Notes: generated by a model not told the origin, from the sequence alone. A stretch of DNA of 62,762 bases from Flavobacterium rivuli WB 3.3-2 = DSM 21788 (GCF_000378485.1 NZ_KB899980.1:1-62762); one strand, 5' to 3'. Shown: positions 27,052-35,744, counted from the first letter of the stretch. Made by a program: numbers and translations.

Positions 27052-27888
27052 TTAAAGTGCAACTTTATTATTAAAAAGCATTGTTGCAACAAGATGCACG
27101 CCTAATTTAACTTCGGCTTCCTGTATTTCTTCTTCAACAACTTTTTCTTCTTTAGTGTACTGGTACAGCTTCCATTTCTTTTTATGATATTCAAGAGCTG
27201 TGAGGTTTTCTATCCAGTCTCCCGAATTTAAATACATAACGCTTCCTCGTTTGTTTTGTTTGCGCACCATGTTTGGCTCATGTATATGCCCGCAAATTAC
27301 ATAATCGTAGTTGTTCTCTATAGCAAGGTCTGCGGCGGTGGTTTCAAAATCCGAAATAAATTTTACGGCTTTTTTTACACCCGACTTAATTTTTTTAGAA
27401 AGTGAGTAAGGTTCTTTACCCATCTTTGCAAGCAGGAAGTTTATAAACCTGTTCATTAATATAAGGTAGTCATAACCTATACCTCCCAGCTTGGCAATCC
27501 ATTTTGCATGTTGTACAGAGCTGTCAAAAACATCACCGTGAAAAAACCATGCTTTTTTACCATCAAGATCTAATACCACTTTGTCATCTATACAAAAATT
27601 GCCCATAGTGGTTTCGCTAAACTTGCGCAGCATTTCGTCGTGGTTGCCGGTAATGTAATACACTTTGGTGCCGCGTGCTGCAAAATCCAGTATTTTTTTT
27701 ACAATTTTAAGGTGCGATTTAGGGAAATATGACTTTCTAAACTGCCATATATCTATAATATCACCATTAAGAATAAGAGTTTTTGGCTTAATGGAAGAAA
27801 GGTAGTTAAGTAATTCTTTAGCGTGGCAGCCATAAGTGCCCAGGTGAACATCTGAAATTACTACAAGGTCAACATTTCTTTTTTTCAT
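27052..27888 (-). CDS. LpxH-like metallophosphoesterase (UDP-2,3-diacylglucosamine diphosphatase family)
   Basis: 278 residues. Calcineurin-type metal motifs are in order: SDVHLGTYG (about 11-19), NGDIIDIWQ, TGNHDEMLRKF, FHGDVFD and CGHIHEPNM. This matches the LpxH-like family of lipid A synthesis, which hydrolyses UDP-2,3-diacylglucosamine to lipid X, though some relatives are of broader function. The length is about 40 residues more than E. coli LpxH, with a charged C-terminal tail (EEKVVEEEIQEAEVK). No signal peptide, cytoplasmic. A peripheral membrane role fits lipid substrates. Confidence 0.75.
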   Translation of the reverse strand: MKKRNVDLVVISDVHLGTYGCHAKELLNYLSSIKPKTLILNGDIIDIWQFRKSYFPKSHLKIVKKILDFAARGTKVYYITGNHDEMLRKFSETTMGNFCIDDKVVLDLDGKKAWFFHGDVFDSSVQHAKWIAKLGGIGYDYLILMNRFINFLLAKMGKEPYSLSKKIKSGVKKAVKFISDFETTAADLAIENNYDYVICGHIHEPNMVRKQNKRGSVMYLNSGDWIENLTALEYHKKKWKLYQYTKEEKVVEEEIQEAEVKLGVHLVATMLFNNKVAL

Positions 27889-28023
27889 GATATGTTTCTT
27901 GCAAAGTACAACTATGGCTGTTATTTTGTTTTTAAGTTAAGGTTATTATACTGTAATTTAGAATAGTAGGTATATTAAGATATCCTAAAGCTACTTTTAT
28001 TTTATTAATAGGGCAGAAGCGAG

Positions 28024-28031
28024 TATATTTG
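28024..28031 (+). promoter_or_regulatory. -7 promoter element of aroC
   Basis: TATATTTG matches TAnnTTTG and ends 17 bases before the aroC start. A convincing TTG partner is not seen at the usual distance. Confidence 0.45.
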
Positions 28032-28048
28032 TTTAAAACACAATAATA

Positions 28049-29101
28049 ATGGCAGGAAATATTTTTGGGCAACTATTCAGGCTAAGCACCTTTGGAGAGT
28101 CTCATGGGCCGGCAATTGGCGGTGTTATAGATGGCTGCCCTCCGGGAATAGAACTTAACTTTAATGCTATACAAAATGAGCTTAACAGGCGCAGGCCGGG
28201 GCAAAGTGCTATTGTAACGCAAAGAAAAGAACCGGATGAAGTACAGTTTTTGTCGGGTATATTTGAAGGGAAAACTACAGGTGCGCCTATAGGTTTTATT
28301 GTGCCTAATACAAACCAAAAATCTGACGATTACTCTCATATTAAAGATGTGTACCGTCCGTCTCACGCTGATTATACGTATGATAAAAAGTATGGTACGC
28401 GCGATTACAGAGGTGGTGGCAGGAGTTCTGCCCGCGAAACCATAAGCCGTGTAGTAGGTGGGGCCATTGCAAAACAGGTTATACCTAACATTACCATAAA
28501 TGCATTTACATCATCTGTAGGGGATATATTTATAGATAAACCTTACCAGGCACTTGATTTTTCGCTTATAGAGAGTAACGCCGTTCGTTGCCCGGACGCT
28601 GCTACTGCCGCGCGTATGGAAGATTACATTAAACAAATAAGGAAAGAAGGCGATACCGTGGGCGGTACTGTAACCTGTGTAATACAAAATGTGCCCGTGG
28701 GCCTTGGCGAACCAGTGTTTGACAAGCTGCATGCAGAGCTGGGCAAGGCTATGCTGTCTATTAATGCCGTAAAAGGATTTGAATATGGCAGTGGTTTTTG
28801 TGGCGCAAAAATGAAAGGGAGTGAACATAACGACCTTTTTAATACAGACGGTACTACCAAAAGTAATCTTTCGGGGGGCATTCAGGGAGGCATAAGCAAT
28901 GGTATGGATATTTATTTTAGGGTAGCCTTTAAGCCTGTTGCAACAATAATGCAAACGCAAACTACTATAGATAGTAATGGTAATGAGGTAGAAATGCAGG
29001 GCAGGGGCAGGCACGACCCTTGTGTAGTGCCCCGTGCAGTGCCTATTGTAGAGGCTATGGCGGCACTTGTATTAACAGATTATTATCTTTTAGCTAAATA
29101 A
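28049..29101 (+). CDS. aroC: Chorismate synthase
   Basis: 350 residues, full length. It converts 5-enolpyruvylshikimate-3-phosphate to chorismate using reduced FMN. The family start LFRLSTFGESHGPAIGG, the segment YGTRDYRGGGRSSARET, and RGRHDPCVVPRAVPIVEAM near the C-terminus are signatures with catalytic His and Arg residues. Chorismate feeds menaquinone (menD lies 3 kb away) and aromatic amino acids. Single gene. Confidence 0.97.
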   Translation: MAGNIFGQLFRLSTFGESHGPAIGGVIDGCPPGIELNFNAIQNELNRRRPGQSAIVTQRKEPDEVQFLSGIFEGKTTGAPIGFIVPNTNQKSDDYSHIKDVYRPSHADYTYDKKYGTRDYRGGGRSSARETISRVVGGAIAKQVIPNITINAFTSSVGDIFIDKPYQALDFSLIESNAVRCPDAATAARMEDYIKQIRKEGDTVGGTVTCVIQNVPVGLGEPVFDKLHAELGKAMLSINAVKGFEYGSGFCGAKMKGSEHNDLFNTDGTTKSNLSGGIQGGISNGMDIYFRVAFKPVATIMQTQTTIDSNGNEVEMQGRGRHDPCVVPRAVPIVEAMAALVLTDYYLLAK

Positions 29102-29200
29102 GTTGCTATTATTGTCAGTTTAAAAACCCTAAAAATCAATTATTTAAATAAATCTGATTAATATTTTATATTTTTTCTTCTTAAATTTACTATAAATAAA

Positions 29201-29230
29201 TTGTAACAAATGTATTTTTTCCTATTTTTG
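29201..29230 (+). promoter_or_regulatory. Promoter of the T9SS cargo gene
   Basis: TTG (29201-29203) is separated by 19 bases from TATTTTTG (29223-29230), matching the Bacteroidetes consensus. It places transcription start after 29230 and so supports the downstream ATG at 29252. Confidence 0.65.
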
Positions 29231-29251
29231 GAAAAATTAAAAACTATTATC

Positions 29252-30517
29252 ATGAAAAAACGATTACTTTTAGCGGGCATGTTGTTAGGCTCGTTTATTA
29301 CTGCAAATGCACAGGACAGCTGTGATACTGCAACATCAATTGAGGCTGCCGGTGGAAGTTATACTGTTACTGAAATAGCAGGTGAGTATCCTGAAACTGG
29401 ATGTTGGACAGCAGCGGCAGATAATGCTGTGTGGTTTGCTGTTACTGCATCTGCAAATGGAGCTTACAGGGTTAATACAAATTTACCTGCAAACGAAGGT
29501 GGCGATACAAGGGTAGCTATTTATTCTGGAGAATGTGGTGCTTTACAGTGCTGGAATGCTGCTGACGATGTTTATTACGTTAGCGATGATGATTATAACG
29601 GCTTAACTGATTTCCAATTCCCTGTTCTTGCTGGTGACACTTACTACATCGTATTTGATAATCAATGGGATGATGCTGGTTTCGATTTTGAAGTATCTTT
29701 CCTTGAGCCAGGTTGTACTACAACTGCACTTAACGAAGACTGGACTAACAGTGCAAGCTATTATTTCTGCTGGTCAAGAATTGACATTAATGGCGATGAG
29801 AACGGATGGTCTTATTTAGATACATTTGATTTAGGTGGTGAAGATGCTGCTGTAGATAAAGTTGTAGGAATTTATTCTCCTGAAGCTGATGCTAATGATG
29901 ATTTTCTTATATCTGGAGGTGTAGGCCTTACTGCAGGTACAGAATATACTTTAAATGTAGTTTACAATGCTGCTGATTTACAAAGTAATACAACCCCTCC
30001 TGTACCATTTCCAGCTAATGAGAGCTATGAAGTTTATGTATTAACTCTTGATGCTGATGGTTTTAATCCAGTTGCTCTTATTGGTGAAGAAACAGGTATT
30101 ACACAAGGTGGAGACGGATCAGATCTATTAGGAGAAGCATCTACTGGCAGTTATGCGTTTACGCCGGAAGATGATGGTGAGTACTATTTTGGATTACGCT
30201 CTACATCTGAAGCTGGTAGTGGTCTTTTATTAGTATTTAACGTAACTCTTGATGGTTTACTTGGAACAGGATCTCAAACAATTTCTAACTTTGCAGTATT
30301 CCCTAACCCAACATCAAATGTTGTTAACGTTAATGCTAACAATGCACTTGTAAATGGTGTTAACTTTGCTGACCTTAACGGTCGTGTAGTTAAAACTGCT
30401 AAATTTGACGGTGTAGCTGAAGCTCAGGTAAATGTTTCAGATCTTGCATCTGGTGTTTACATGATGTCTATATCTTCTGATAAAGGTACTACAGTTAAAA
30501 AAATCGTGAAAAACTAA
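29252..30517 (+). CDS. Secreted protein with T9SS type A sorting domain
   Basis: 421 residues from the ATG at 29252; an earlier in-frame ATG at 29210 lies inside the promoter and is rejected. Signal peptide of about 20 residues (GMLLGSFITANAQ). The mature protein is acidic, with Asp/Glu-rich stretches and two jelly-roll-like segments (AVWFAVTASANGAYRVNTN; YYIVFDNQWDDAGFDFEVSF) of the kind seen in calcium-stabilised binding modules. The last 75 residues form the T9SS sorting domain (FAVFPNPTSNVVNVN, LNGRVVKTAKF, LASGVYMMSI, TTVKKIVKN). It is likely attached to the cell surface or released. No enzyme motif seen. Confidence 0.85.
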   Translation: MKKRLLLAGMLLGSFITANAQDSCDTATSIEAAGGSYTVTEIAGEYPETGCWTAAADNAVWFAVTASANGAYRVNTNLPANEGGDTRVAIYSGECGALQCWNAADDVYYVSDDDYNGLTDFQFPVLAGDTYYIVFDNQWDDAGFDFEVSFLEPGCTTTALNEDWTNSASYYFCWSRIDINGDENGWSYLDTFDLGGEDAAVDKVVGIYSPEADANDDFLISGGVGLTAGTEYTLNVVYNAADLQSNTTPPVPFPANESYEVYVLTLDADGFNPVALIGEETGITQGGDGSDLLGEASTGSYAFTPEDDGEYYFGLRSTSEAGSGLLLVFNVTLDGLLGTGSQTISNFAVFPNPTSNVVNVNANNALVNGVNFADLNGRVVKTAKFDGVAEAQVNVSDLASGVYMMSISSDKGTTVKKIVKN

Positions 30518-30540
30518 TTAATAGTTTATACACCATACCT

Positions 30541-30571
30541 AAAAGGGCTGCTCTAATCAGGCAGCCCTTTT
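30541..30571 (+). terminator. Terminator of the T9SS cargo gene
   Basis: AAAAGGGCTGC (30541-30551) and GCAGCCCTTTT (30561-30571) form a perfect 11-bp stem, followed by a further T-run. Confidence 0.88.
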
Positions 30572-30585
30572 TGTATTTATATATT

Positions 30586-30639
30586 GAACTCATCCTGACT
30601 TTTTTCAATTGGTTACAATATGGCCTTTTCACTTCAAAC
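30586..30639. repeat. Single arm of the MITE-like element found at 8487-8647
   Basis: The segment starts GAACTCATCCTGACTTTTTT, then CAATTGG and CTTTTCACTTCAAA, and lines up with the reverse complement of the right arm of the 8487-8647 element over about 54 bases with few differences. The matching second arm is not well preserved; the region ends near the DUF763 stop codon (30682). It is therefore a partial or decayed copy. Confidence 0.55.
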
Positions 30640-30681
30640 AAAAGTCACTACAAGGCTCTTTTCAATAATTAAAGTGAAATA

Positions 30682-31866
30682 CTAAAGTTCAGGTGGTTTT
30701 GCATTGCCAAAAATAGTACGGCCACCGTACTTATACGATTCATCGCGCTCTTTTTGTATCAGTGCATTAAAATTTGTATTTGGTGTAAAGTTACTTTCTG
30801 CCTGCCGCGATAGCTCTGATAATTTTTGTATTGACTGAAGTTTATCGCTGTTGCCAATCTTCGCCCTTTGTATAGCTGTTTGTAATGTTTTTATAGTTTC
30901 GTCAAAAACATCTATAGGTACAGGAAATGGATGTCCGTCTTTGCCGCCATGGGCAAACGAGAAGCGGGCAGGGTCATCAAAGCGTGTAGGGGTGCCATAT
31001 ATAACTTCGCTTACCAATGCTAAAGACTGTACCATTCTTGGTCCCATGCCTTTAAGCATTAATAATTCTTCAAAATCTTCGGGTTTATTTTCGTGCGCAA
31101 GCCATAGCATTGCGCCAAGGCGTTTCATATTTACATCCTTCATCCTTACATCATGATGGTTTGGCATTACAAGGTGGTTAATTTCTTTAAGCATCCTTTC
31201 CGGATGTTCATTTAAAATAAGCAACGATTTTTCTCTTGTTTCTGCCGCATCTCCTGCGGTAAGGTTTAATATCTTGCCTTGGTTTTCCCCACAAATAAAA
31301 GTATGCGGCTCATTGATAAATGACTGTAGGTTTTCGCTGTGCCAATGATAACGGCGTGCCATACCCGTAGCATTGTTCATACCCTGTTGTATAACGCACC
31401 AGTCGCCCCAGGTATTTACTATAAAATTGTGTTGGTAAAGCTGAAAACCATCCTGTATAGCAGTATTATCTACCTTAGCAGTAAGTTTACTTAGCCCGGC
31501 AAGCTCTAAACCGTTAAGCCCTGTACGGTTTCCTACTGTTACAAGCTCATCGGGCGTTTTCATAGAGTTTTTACCTTTACCACCGCAAATATAGATGCCC
31601 AGTTCTTTGGCATGAGGGTTTACAGCCTGCTTAAGAGACCCAAGCACAGATGTTGTAATGCCGGATGAATGCCAGTCCATACCCATTACCGCTCCAAAAC
31701 TCTGAAACCAGAATGGATTTGCTAATTTACTGATTACCGCAGCTGTAGAAAATTCCATGGCAATGGTCTCGACAATCGCAAGCCCTAATTTAGCCATTCT
31801 TTCGTATAGCCAGGGTGGCACATGGCCACTATGAAGCGGTAAATCAGCAGACCCGGATCGTTTCAT
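30682..31866 (-). CDS. DUF763 family protein
   Basis: 394 residues. The start MKRSGSADLPLHSGHVPPW, then AIVETIAMEFSTAAVI, and GMDWHSSGITTSVLGSLK are characteristic of DUF763, a family spread in archaea and scattered bacteria. The middle has CVIQQGMNNATGMARRYHWHS and EFEELLMLKGMGPRMVQSLALV-type helix-hairpin-helix sequence (LLMLKGMGPRMVQSLAL), which suggests nucleic-acid binding. Function is not established. It is a single gene; upstream and downstream units are unrelated, and a repeat arm lies directly after its stop. Confidence 0.85.
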   Translation of the reverse strand: MKRSGSADLPLHSGHVPPWLYERMAKLGLAIVETIAMEFSTAAVISKLANPFWFQSFGAVMGMDWHSSGITTSVLGSLKQAVNPHAKELGIYICGGKGKNSMKTPDELVTVGNRTGLNGLELAGLSKLTAKVDNTAIQDGFQLYQHNFIVNTWGDWCVIQQGMNNATGMARRYHWHSENLQSFINEPHTFICGENQGKILNLTAGDAAETREKSLLILNEHPERMLKEINHLVMPNHHDVRMKDVNMKRLGAMLWLAHENKPEDFEELLMLKGMGPRMVQSLALVSEVIYGTPTRFDDPARFSFAHGGKDGHPFPVPIDVFDETIKTLQTAIQRAKIGNSDKLQSIQKLSELSRQAESNFTPNTNFNALIQKERDESYKYGGRTIFGNAKPPEL

Positions 31867-31973
31867 GCTGTAAAGATAGTTAGTTTAATTTTGAGAGTTG
31901 CAAAGCAATAGCAAAGTAGCAGATCAACAAATGAGCAAAGTTATTTGAGCTTCTGCATTTATGTATAAAAAAA

Positions 31974-31991
31974 GGAAGCATTGCTGCTTCC
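31974..31991 (-). terminator. Terminator of the ECF sigma operon
   Basis: GGAAGCA (31974-31980) and TGCTTCC (31985-31991) form a 7-bp stem with a 4-base loop; on the minus strand a T-run of seven follows. It begins 7 bases after the stop at 31998. Confidence 0.8.
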
Positions 31992-31997
31992 TCACAT

Positions 31998-32447
31998 TTA
32001 ATCTTTTTTATCCTTATCTTTATATTTCTCCAGTAGTTTTTTGTTAAAATCGTCTTCTACTTTTTTAAGTTTAATAAGTTTTACAGATCCTATAACAGGC
32101 CTTAAATCGCTAACCATTTTTTTGCGCAGGTTAAACTGCTCTTCATCTGCTGCCTGAAATTTATCAAGGTAAATGCGGGCCTCTTTCTCACTCATTTTAT
32201 CAAGTGCGCCATCTTTAAGCTGTTTAAAAAGTGGCCTTAACTTATCATGCCTTATTTCGTATACCTTTTCTTCATAAGCATTATACACCGGCCAGAATTT
32301 TTCCGATTCGGCAGTAGTTAAATTTAGCTCGGTTGTTATGTAAGATATTTTAAGGGCTTTTATCTGTTCTCTTTTTTCTTCGTGGGTCTGGCTGAAACCG
32401 GTTAAAGTAAAGAGCAATAACAAGGGTAATATCAATTTTATTTTCAT
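31998..32447 (-). CDS. Exported Spy/CpxP-like helical protein
   Basis: 149 residues. Signal peptide of about 19 residues (LLLLFTLTGFSQ). The mature part is all helical and charged, with TELNLTTAESEKFWPVYNAYEEK recalling the LTxxQ motif of Spy/CpxP periplasmic proteins, and a Lys-rich C-terminus. It sits downstream of an ECF sigma factor and a single-pass membrane protein in a three-gene minus-strand operon (gap of 4 bases to the middle gene). A sensor or chaperone role in the envelope is inferred from context only. Confidence 0.65.
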   Translation of the reverse strand: MKIKLILPLLLLFTLTGFSQTHEEKREQIKALKISYITTELNLTTAESEKFWPVYNAYEEKVYEIRHDKLRPLFKQLKDGALDKMSEKEARIYLDKFQAADEEQFNLRKKMVSDLRPVIGSVKLIKLKKVEDDFNKKLLEKYKDKDKKD

Positions 32448-32451
32448 AGTG

Positions 32452-32853
32452 TTATTCGTTTAAATATACATCTTCATTAGTAAGGTAGTCCTTAATTGCA
32501 TCATCATTAATTACAATGCTTTCTTCAAGCTCATCAATATCTTGCTGGTCAAGGTTTTGCATCAGGTCGTACGAGTTTACATTTGCCTGGTATACAAGGT
32601 AATTTTCTATGGCAGCATCATCTGGCTGCGAAACCGCACTGGTGGTGGTGTAAAATACGCCCAGGGTAATCATAATAATAAACCCTGCAGCAGCAGAGAA
32701 CCATACAGGCTTGCGTTTATACAATGGCACCACCTTAGCCTCGTGCTTAGGCAATTGCTGCATAAGCCTGTTGGTAAAGTTTTCAAAATAATCATCGGGG
32801 GTGGTAAAGCCCGGCGTTATTTTTTGTCCCTCGTTTAACTTAAAATCATTCAT
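32452..32853 (-). CDS. Single-pass membrane protein, putative anti-sigma factor
   Basis: 133 residues. An N-terminal soluble part (about 1-48, with PDDYFENFTNRLMQQLP) is followed by one membrane helix near 50-70 (WFSAAAGFIIMITLGVFY) and an acidic outer tail (QQDIDELEESIVINDDAIKDYL). That topology, and the position directly after an ECF sigma gene (30 bases), is what is expected of an anti-sigma factor. No zinc-binding anti-sigma motif (HxxxCxxC) is seen, so it may belong to another class. Confidence 0.6.
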   Translation of the reverse strand: MNDFKLNEGQKITPGFTTPDDYFENFTNRLMQQLPKHEAKVVPLYKRKPVWFSAAAGFIIMITLGVFYTTTSAVSQPDDAAIENYLVYQANVNSYDLMQNLDQQDIDELEESIVINDDAIKDYLTNEDVYLNE

Positions 32854-32883
32854 GGCATTAAGACTTTATTAATTGTAAAAGGT

Positions 32884-33426
32884 TTAATGGTTGTTAATAT
32901 AATCTTCTATTTTTTTTACGGCATGGTGGTATGAGGCTTTTAGCGCCCCTACAGATGTGCCCAATATTTCAGATATATCTTCATACTTTAAATCCTCAAA
33001 ATATTTCATTTTAAAAACAAGCTGCTGTTTTTGCGGCAGCGATGCTACAGCCTGCTGTAATTTTAATTGCAATGCGTCACCTTCAAAATAATCATCGGCA
33101 GGCAGGCTGTTAAGAGCCCTCTCGTTAACTTCCTCGTTACTTATATAGTTCTTACGGGCTTTAAGGCTAATAAACGTAAGTGCCTCATTAGTGGCTATGC
33201 GGTATATCCAGGAAAATAGCTTGCTCTCGCCTTTAAACCCGGCCAGGTTCCTGAATACTTTTATAAAAGTATTTTGCAAAACATCATCAGTATCATCATG
33301 ATCCAGCACAATGGTACGAATATGGCTGTACAGCGGCCTGCTGTATTGTGCCACAAGCTGCCTAAAGGCAGTATCCTGCGTTTTAGGGTTTAGTAACTGT
33401 GCTATAAATGCTTTTTCGTCCTGCAA
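32884..33426 (-). CDS. ECF-type RNA polymerase sigma factor
   Basis: 180 residues. Sigma region 2 (about 25-95: HIRTIVLDHDDTDDVLQNTFIKVFRNL and FSWIYRIATNEAL) and region 4 (about 125-175: LPQKQQLVFKMKYFEDLKYEDI and GTSVGALKASYHHAVKKIEDYI) are complete; region 3 is absent as in ECF sigmas. First gene of an operon with a likely anti-sigma factor and a Spy-like exported protein. The regulon is unknown. Confidence 0.93.
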   Translation of the reverse strand: MQDEKAFIAQLLNPKTQDTAFRQLVAQYSRPLYSHIRTIVLDHDDTDDVLQNTFIKVFRNLAGFKGESKLFSWIYRIATNEALTFISLKARKNYISNEEVNERALNSLPADDYFEGDALQLKLQQAVASLPQKQQLVFKMKYFEDLKYEDISEILGTSVGALKASYHHAVKKIEDYINNH

Positions 33427-33576
33427 AGTGAACCATTTATTATTTAGACTAAAGTTAGTACAAAAGGTTTAATAGCATTGTATGTATTAATAAAGTTATA
33501 GCGTTTTCGTAGTATCTGCGGGGGTATTTAACGCAAAGTTTACCAAGTATTACTTTTTACTTCTTACAGGATATTG

Positions 33577-33584
33577 TATTTTTG
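33577..33584 (+). promoter_or_regulatory. -7 promoter element of the first HAD gene
   Basis: TATTTTTG matches TAnnTTTG and ends 16 bases before the start codon at 33601. The TTG partner is not obvious. Confidence 0.45.
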
Positions 33585-33600
33585 ACTTTTAATCAAAATT

Positions 33601-34257
33601 ATGGTCAACACAGTTATATTTGATATGGACGGCGTTATTGTAGATACAGAACCCGTACACTATTACTCCTACCACAAACATTTTAAAGAACTTGGCATAG
33701 AAGTAACCGATGAAATGTACGGTACCTTTACCGGTTTTTCTACTAAAAATACGTATCAGGCAATTGTAAAGGAATTTAACCTCTCTCATGAAGTAGACTT
33801 GCTAATTGCTTCTAAACGTGAAATTTTTAATAATGCCTTTGATGAAAAGGCCGACCTTGAATTACTTCCCGGTGTAAGGAACCTTATTGTAAACCTCTAT
33901 GAAAATGGCCTGCAATTGGTGTTGGCATCATCGGCATCGCATGTAACGATACAAAGGATTTTTAACCGTTTCAAGTTGCACGAATATTTCACCCATATTG
34001 TAAGTGGTGAAGAATTTCCGCAGTCTAAGCCTCACCCGGCTATTTTTTTAAGGGCTGCCGAATTATCAGGCTCTCCGGTTAACGAATGTATTGTTATAGA
34101 AGACAGTACGAACGGTATTAAGGCCGCTAAAGCTGCCGGTATATTTTGTGTGGGTTATAAAAGCGAAAATTCTGTATTGCAGGAAATTTCTATAGCCGAT
34201 ATGACCATCAACCATTTTAATGAACTGAATGCAGATATTGTCAGGGGGCTGATATAG
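33601..34257 (+). CDS. HAD-superfamily phosphatase/phosphomutase, copy 1
   Basis: 218 residues. All four HAD motifs are present: D8-x-D10 in FDMDGVIVDTEP, Ser-110 in LASSAS, Lys-143 in QSKPHPAIF and the acidic pair E167-D168 in IEDSTNGIKAAKAAG. The cap-forming insert after motif I is of the beta-phosphoglucomutase type. It retains Asp-15 (VDTEP), unlike copies 2 and 3. Substrate unknown: phospho-sugars are likely. First of three head-to-tail paralogues of identical length. Confidence 0.85.
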   Translation: MVNTVIFDMDGVIVDTEPVHYYSYHKHFKELGIEVTDEMYGTFTGFSTKNTYQAIVKEFNLSHEVDLLIASKREIFNNAFDEKADLELLPGVRNLIVNLYENGLQLVLASSASHVTIQRIFNRFKLHEYFTHIVSGEEFPQSKPHPAIFLRAAELSGSPVNECIVIEDSTNGIKAAKAAGIFCVGYKSENSVLQEISIADMTINHFNELNADIVRGLI

Positions 34258-34324
34258 TTTACAGTTGCAGTAATAGTTTTCAGCAACTTTAAACAAAAGA
34301 ACATTAAACTTTAAATAAAAGAAA

Positions 34325-34981
34325 TTGAAGAAAGCAGTAATATTTGATATGGATGGTGTAGTAGTAAATACCGAGCCGCTAAGCCATATTGCCAATAAAA
34401 AATTTTATGATTCGTTAGGTATTAATGTTACCGATGATGTGTATTCTACTTTTATAGGGAATTCTGACAAGAATATTATCCAGAAAATTGTTGACAGATA
34501 TGGTGTGGAAACCGATAAGGAAGTCCTTTTAGAACAGTGCCTTAATTATTACTGCGATGAGTTTGATAACGACCCTAACCTGGAGCTTATGCCCGGTGTT
34601 AATGATCTTATTGTAGATTTACATACTAATGGCATGATCCTGCTTTTAGCGTCGTCATCATCTAAAATTAAGATAGAACGCGTGTTCACACGTTTTGGTT
34701 TATACCCTTATTTTAGCCATATTATTAGCGGTCAGGATTTTGAATTCTCTAAACCGCATCCGGCTATTTTTATGGAAGCTGTAGAAAAATCGGGCTTTAC
34801 TGCCGATGAGTGTATTGTGATTGAAGACAGTACTAATGGTATAAAGGCGGCTACCGCTGCCGGAGTTTATTGTATAGGCTATAAAAGCGAGGAAGATTCG
34901 CTACAGGACACATCGTTAGCTAATGAAGTGATTACCGATTTTAAGCAATTAAGCTTTGAAAGGATCAGCGATATAAAATAG
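34325..34981 (+). CDS. HAD-superfamily phosphatase/phosphomutase, copy 2 (TTG start)
   Basis: 218 residues, closely related to the third copy. Starts at TTG (34325): an in-frame stop lies four codons upstream, and there is no earlier ATG, so the TTG must be used to keep motif I (KKAVIFDMDG). Motifs II-IV are intact (LASSSS, FSKPHPAIF, IEDSTNGIKAAT). Asp-15 is replaced by Asn (VNTEP). 67 bases after copy 1 and about 45 before copy 3. Confidence 0.8.
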   Translation: MKKAVIFDMDGVVVNTEPLSHIANKKFYDSLGINVTDDVYSTFIGNSDKNIIQKIVDRYGVETDKEVLLEQCLNYYCDEFDNDPNLELMPGVNDLIVDLHTNGMILLLASSSSKIKIERVFTRFGLYPYFSHIISGQDFEFSKPHPAIFMEAVEKSGFTADECIVIEDSTNGIKAATAAGVYCIGYKSEEDSLQDTSLANEVITDFKQLSFERISDIK

Positions 34982-34984
34982 TAG

Positions 34985-35005
34985 AGGCGTTGCATTGCAA
35001 CGTCT
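34985..35005. repeat. Short palindromic intergenic repeat
   Basis: GTTGCA (34989-34994) pairs with TGCAAC (34996-35001) around one T, and the pairing extends outward to 34985/35005 with one G-T pair. Similar GCGTTGCA-type palindromes are widespread between Bacteroidetes genes. It lies between HAD copies 2 and 3. Confidence 0.6.
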
Positions 35006-35026
35006 GCCAGCTATAAAAAAGATATT

Positions 35027-35683
35027 ATGATAAAATGTGTAATTTTTGATATGGATGGGGTAGTGGTAAATACCGAACCTATAGGCTATCAAGCTAATGG
35101 TGAGTTGTTTAAATCTTTGAACATTGTAGTGCCCGATGATATATACGCCACATTTATTGGGAGTTCTGACAAAAATAATATGCAACGAATTAAGGATTTG
35201 TATAATCTTGAGCATACCCGCGAAGAACTTCTTGACGAAAAATACAAATACTACTACGAGGTTTTTGATAAGGCCGACGATCTCGAACTGATGGCTGGGG
35301 TAAAGGACCTTATTATCGATTTACATAAAAATGGCATGAAGCTCATACTGGCATCATCGGCCACTAAGCGTAAGATAGATAAGGTATTTAGCCGGTTTGA
35401 TCTGTATCCTTATTTTGATGAAGTGATAAGCGGCGATGATTTTGAATTCTCTAAACCGCACCCTGCCATATTTCTTGAAGCTGTTGCAAAATCAGGATTT
35501 AATAAAAGCGAATGTGTTATTATAGAAGACAGTGCTAACGGCATAAAGGCCGCGAAAGCGGCCGGAGTTTACTGTATAGGCTATGTAAGTGGACACGGCT
35601 TGCCGCAGGACACTACCGGTGCAGATAAGGTAATTACCGATTTTAAGGAACTTAGTTTTAATAAATTTAATGATTTAATTTAG
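35027..35683 (+). CDS. HAD-superfamily phosphatase/phosphomutase, copy 3
   Basis: 218 residues. Motif I FDMDGVVVNTEP again has Asn-15, with LASSAT, FSKPHPAIF and IEDSANGIKAAKAAG completing the active site. Most similar to copy 2 (both share DKNxxQxI, GFxxxEC and DTSLAN/DTTGAD-like ends). It has its own ATG. The tandem arrangement suggests gene duplication with divergence of the cap domain for different phospho-substrates. Confidence 0.85.
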   Translation: MIKCVIFDMDGVVVNTEPIGYQANGELFKSLNIVVPDDIYATFIGSSDKNNMQRIKDLYNLEHTREELLDEKYKYYYEVFDKADDLELMAGVKDLIIDLHKNGMKLILASSATKRKIDKVFSRFDLYPYFDEVISGDDFEFSKPHPAIFLEAVAKSGFNKSECVIIEDSANGIKAAKAAGVYCIGYVSGHGLPQDTTGADKVITDFKELSFNKFNDLI

Positions 35684-35744
35684 CTTACAGCTTTATTATC
35701 AGTCCACAACCCTTATGGAATTGTTCACTTCGACCGCGACTAAA

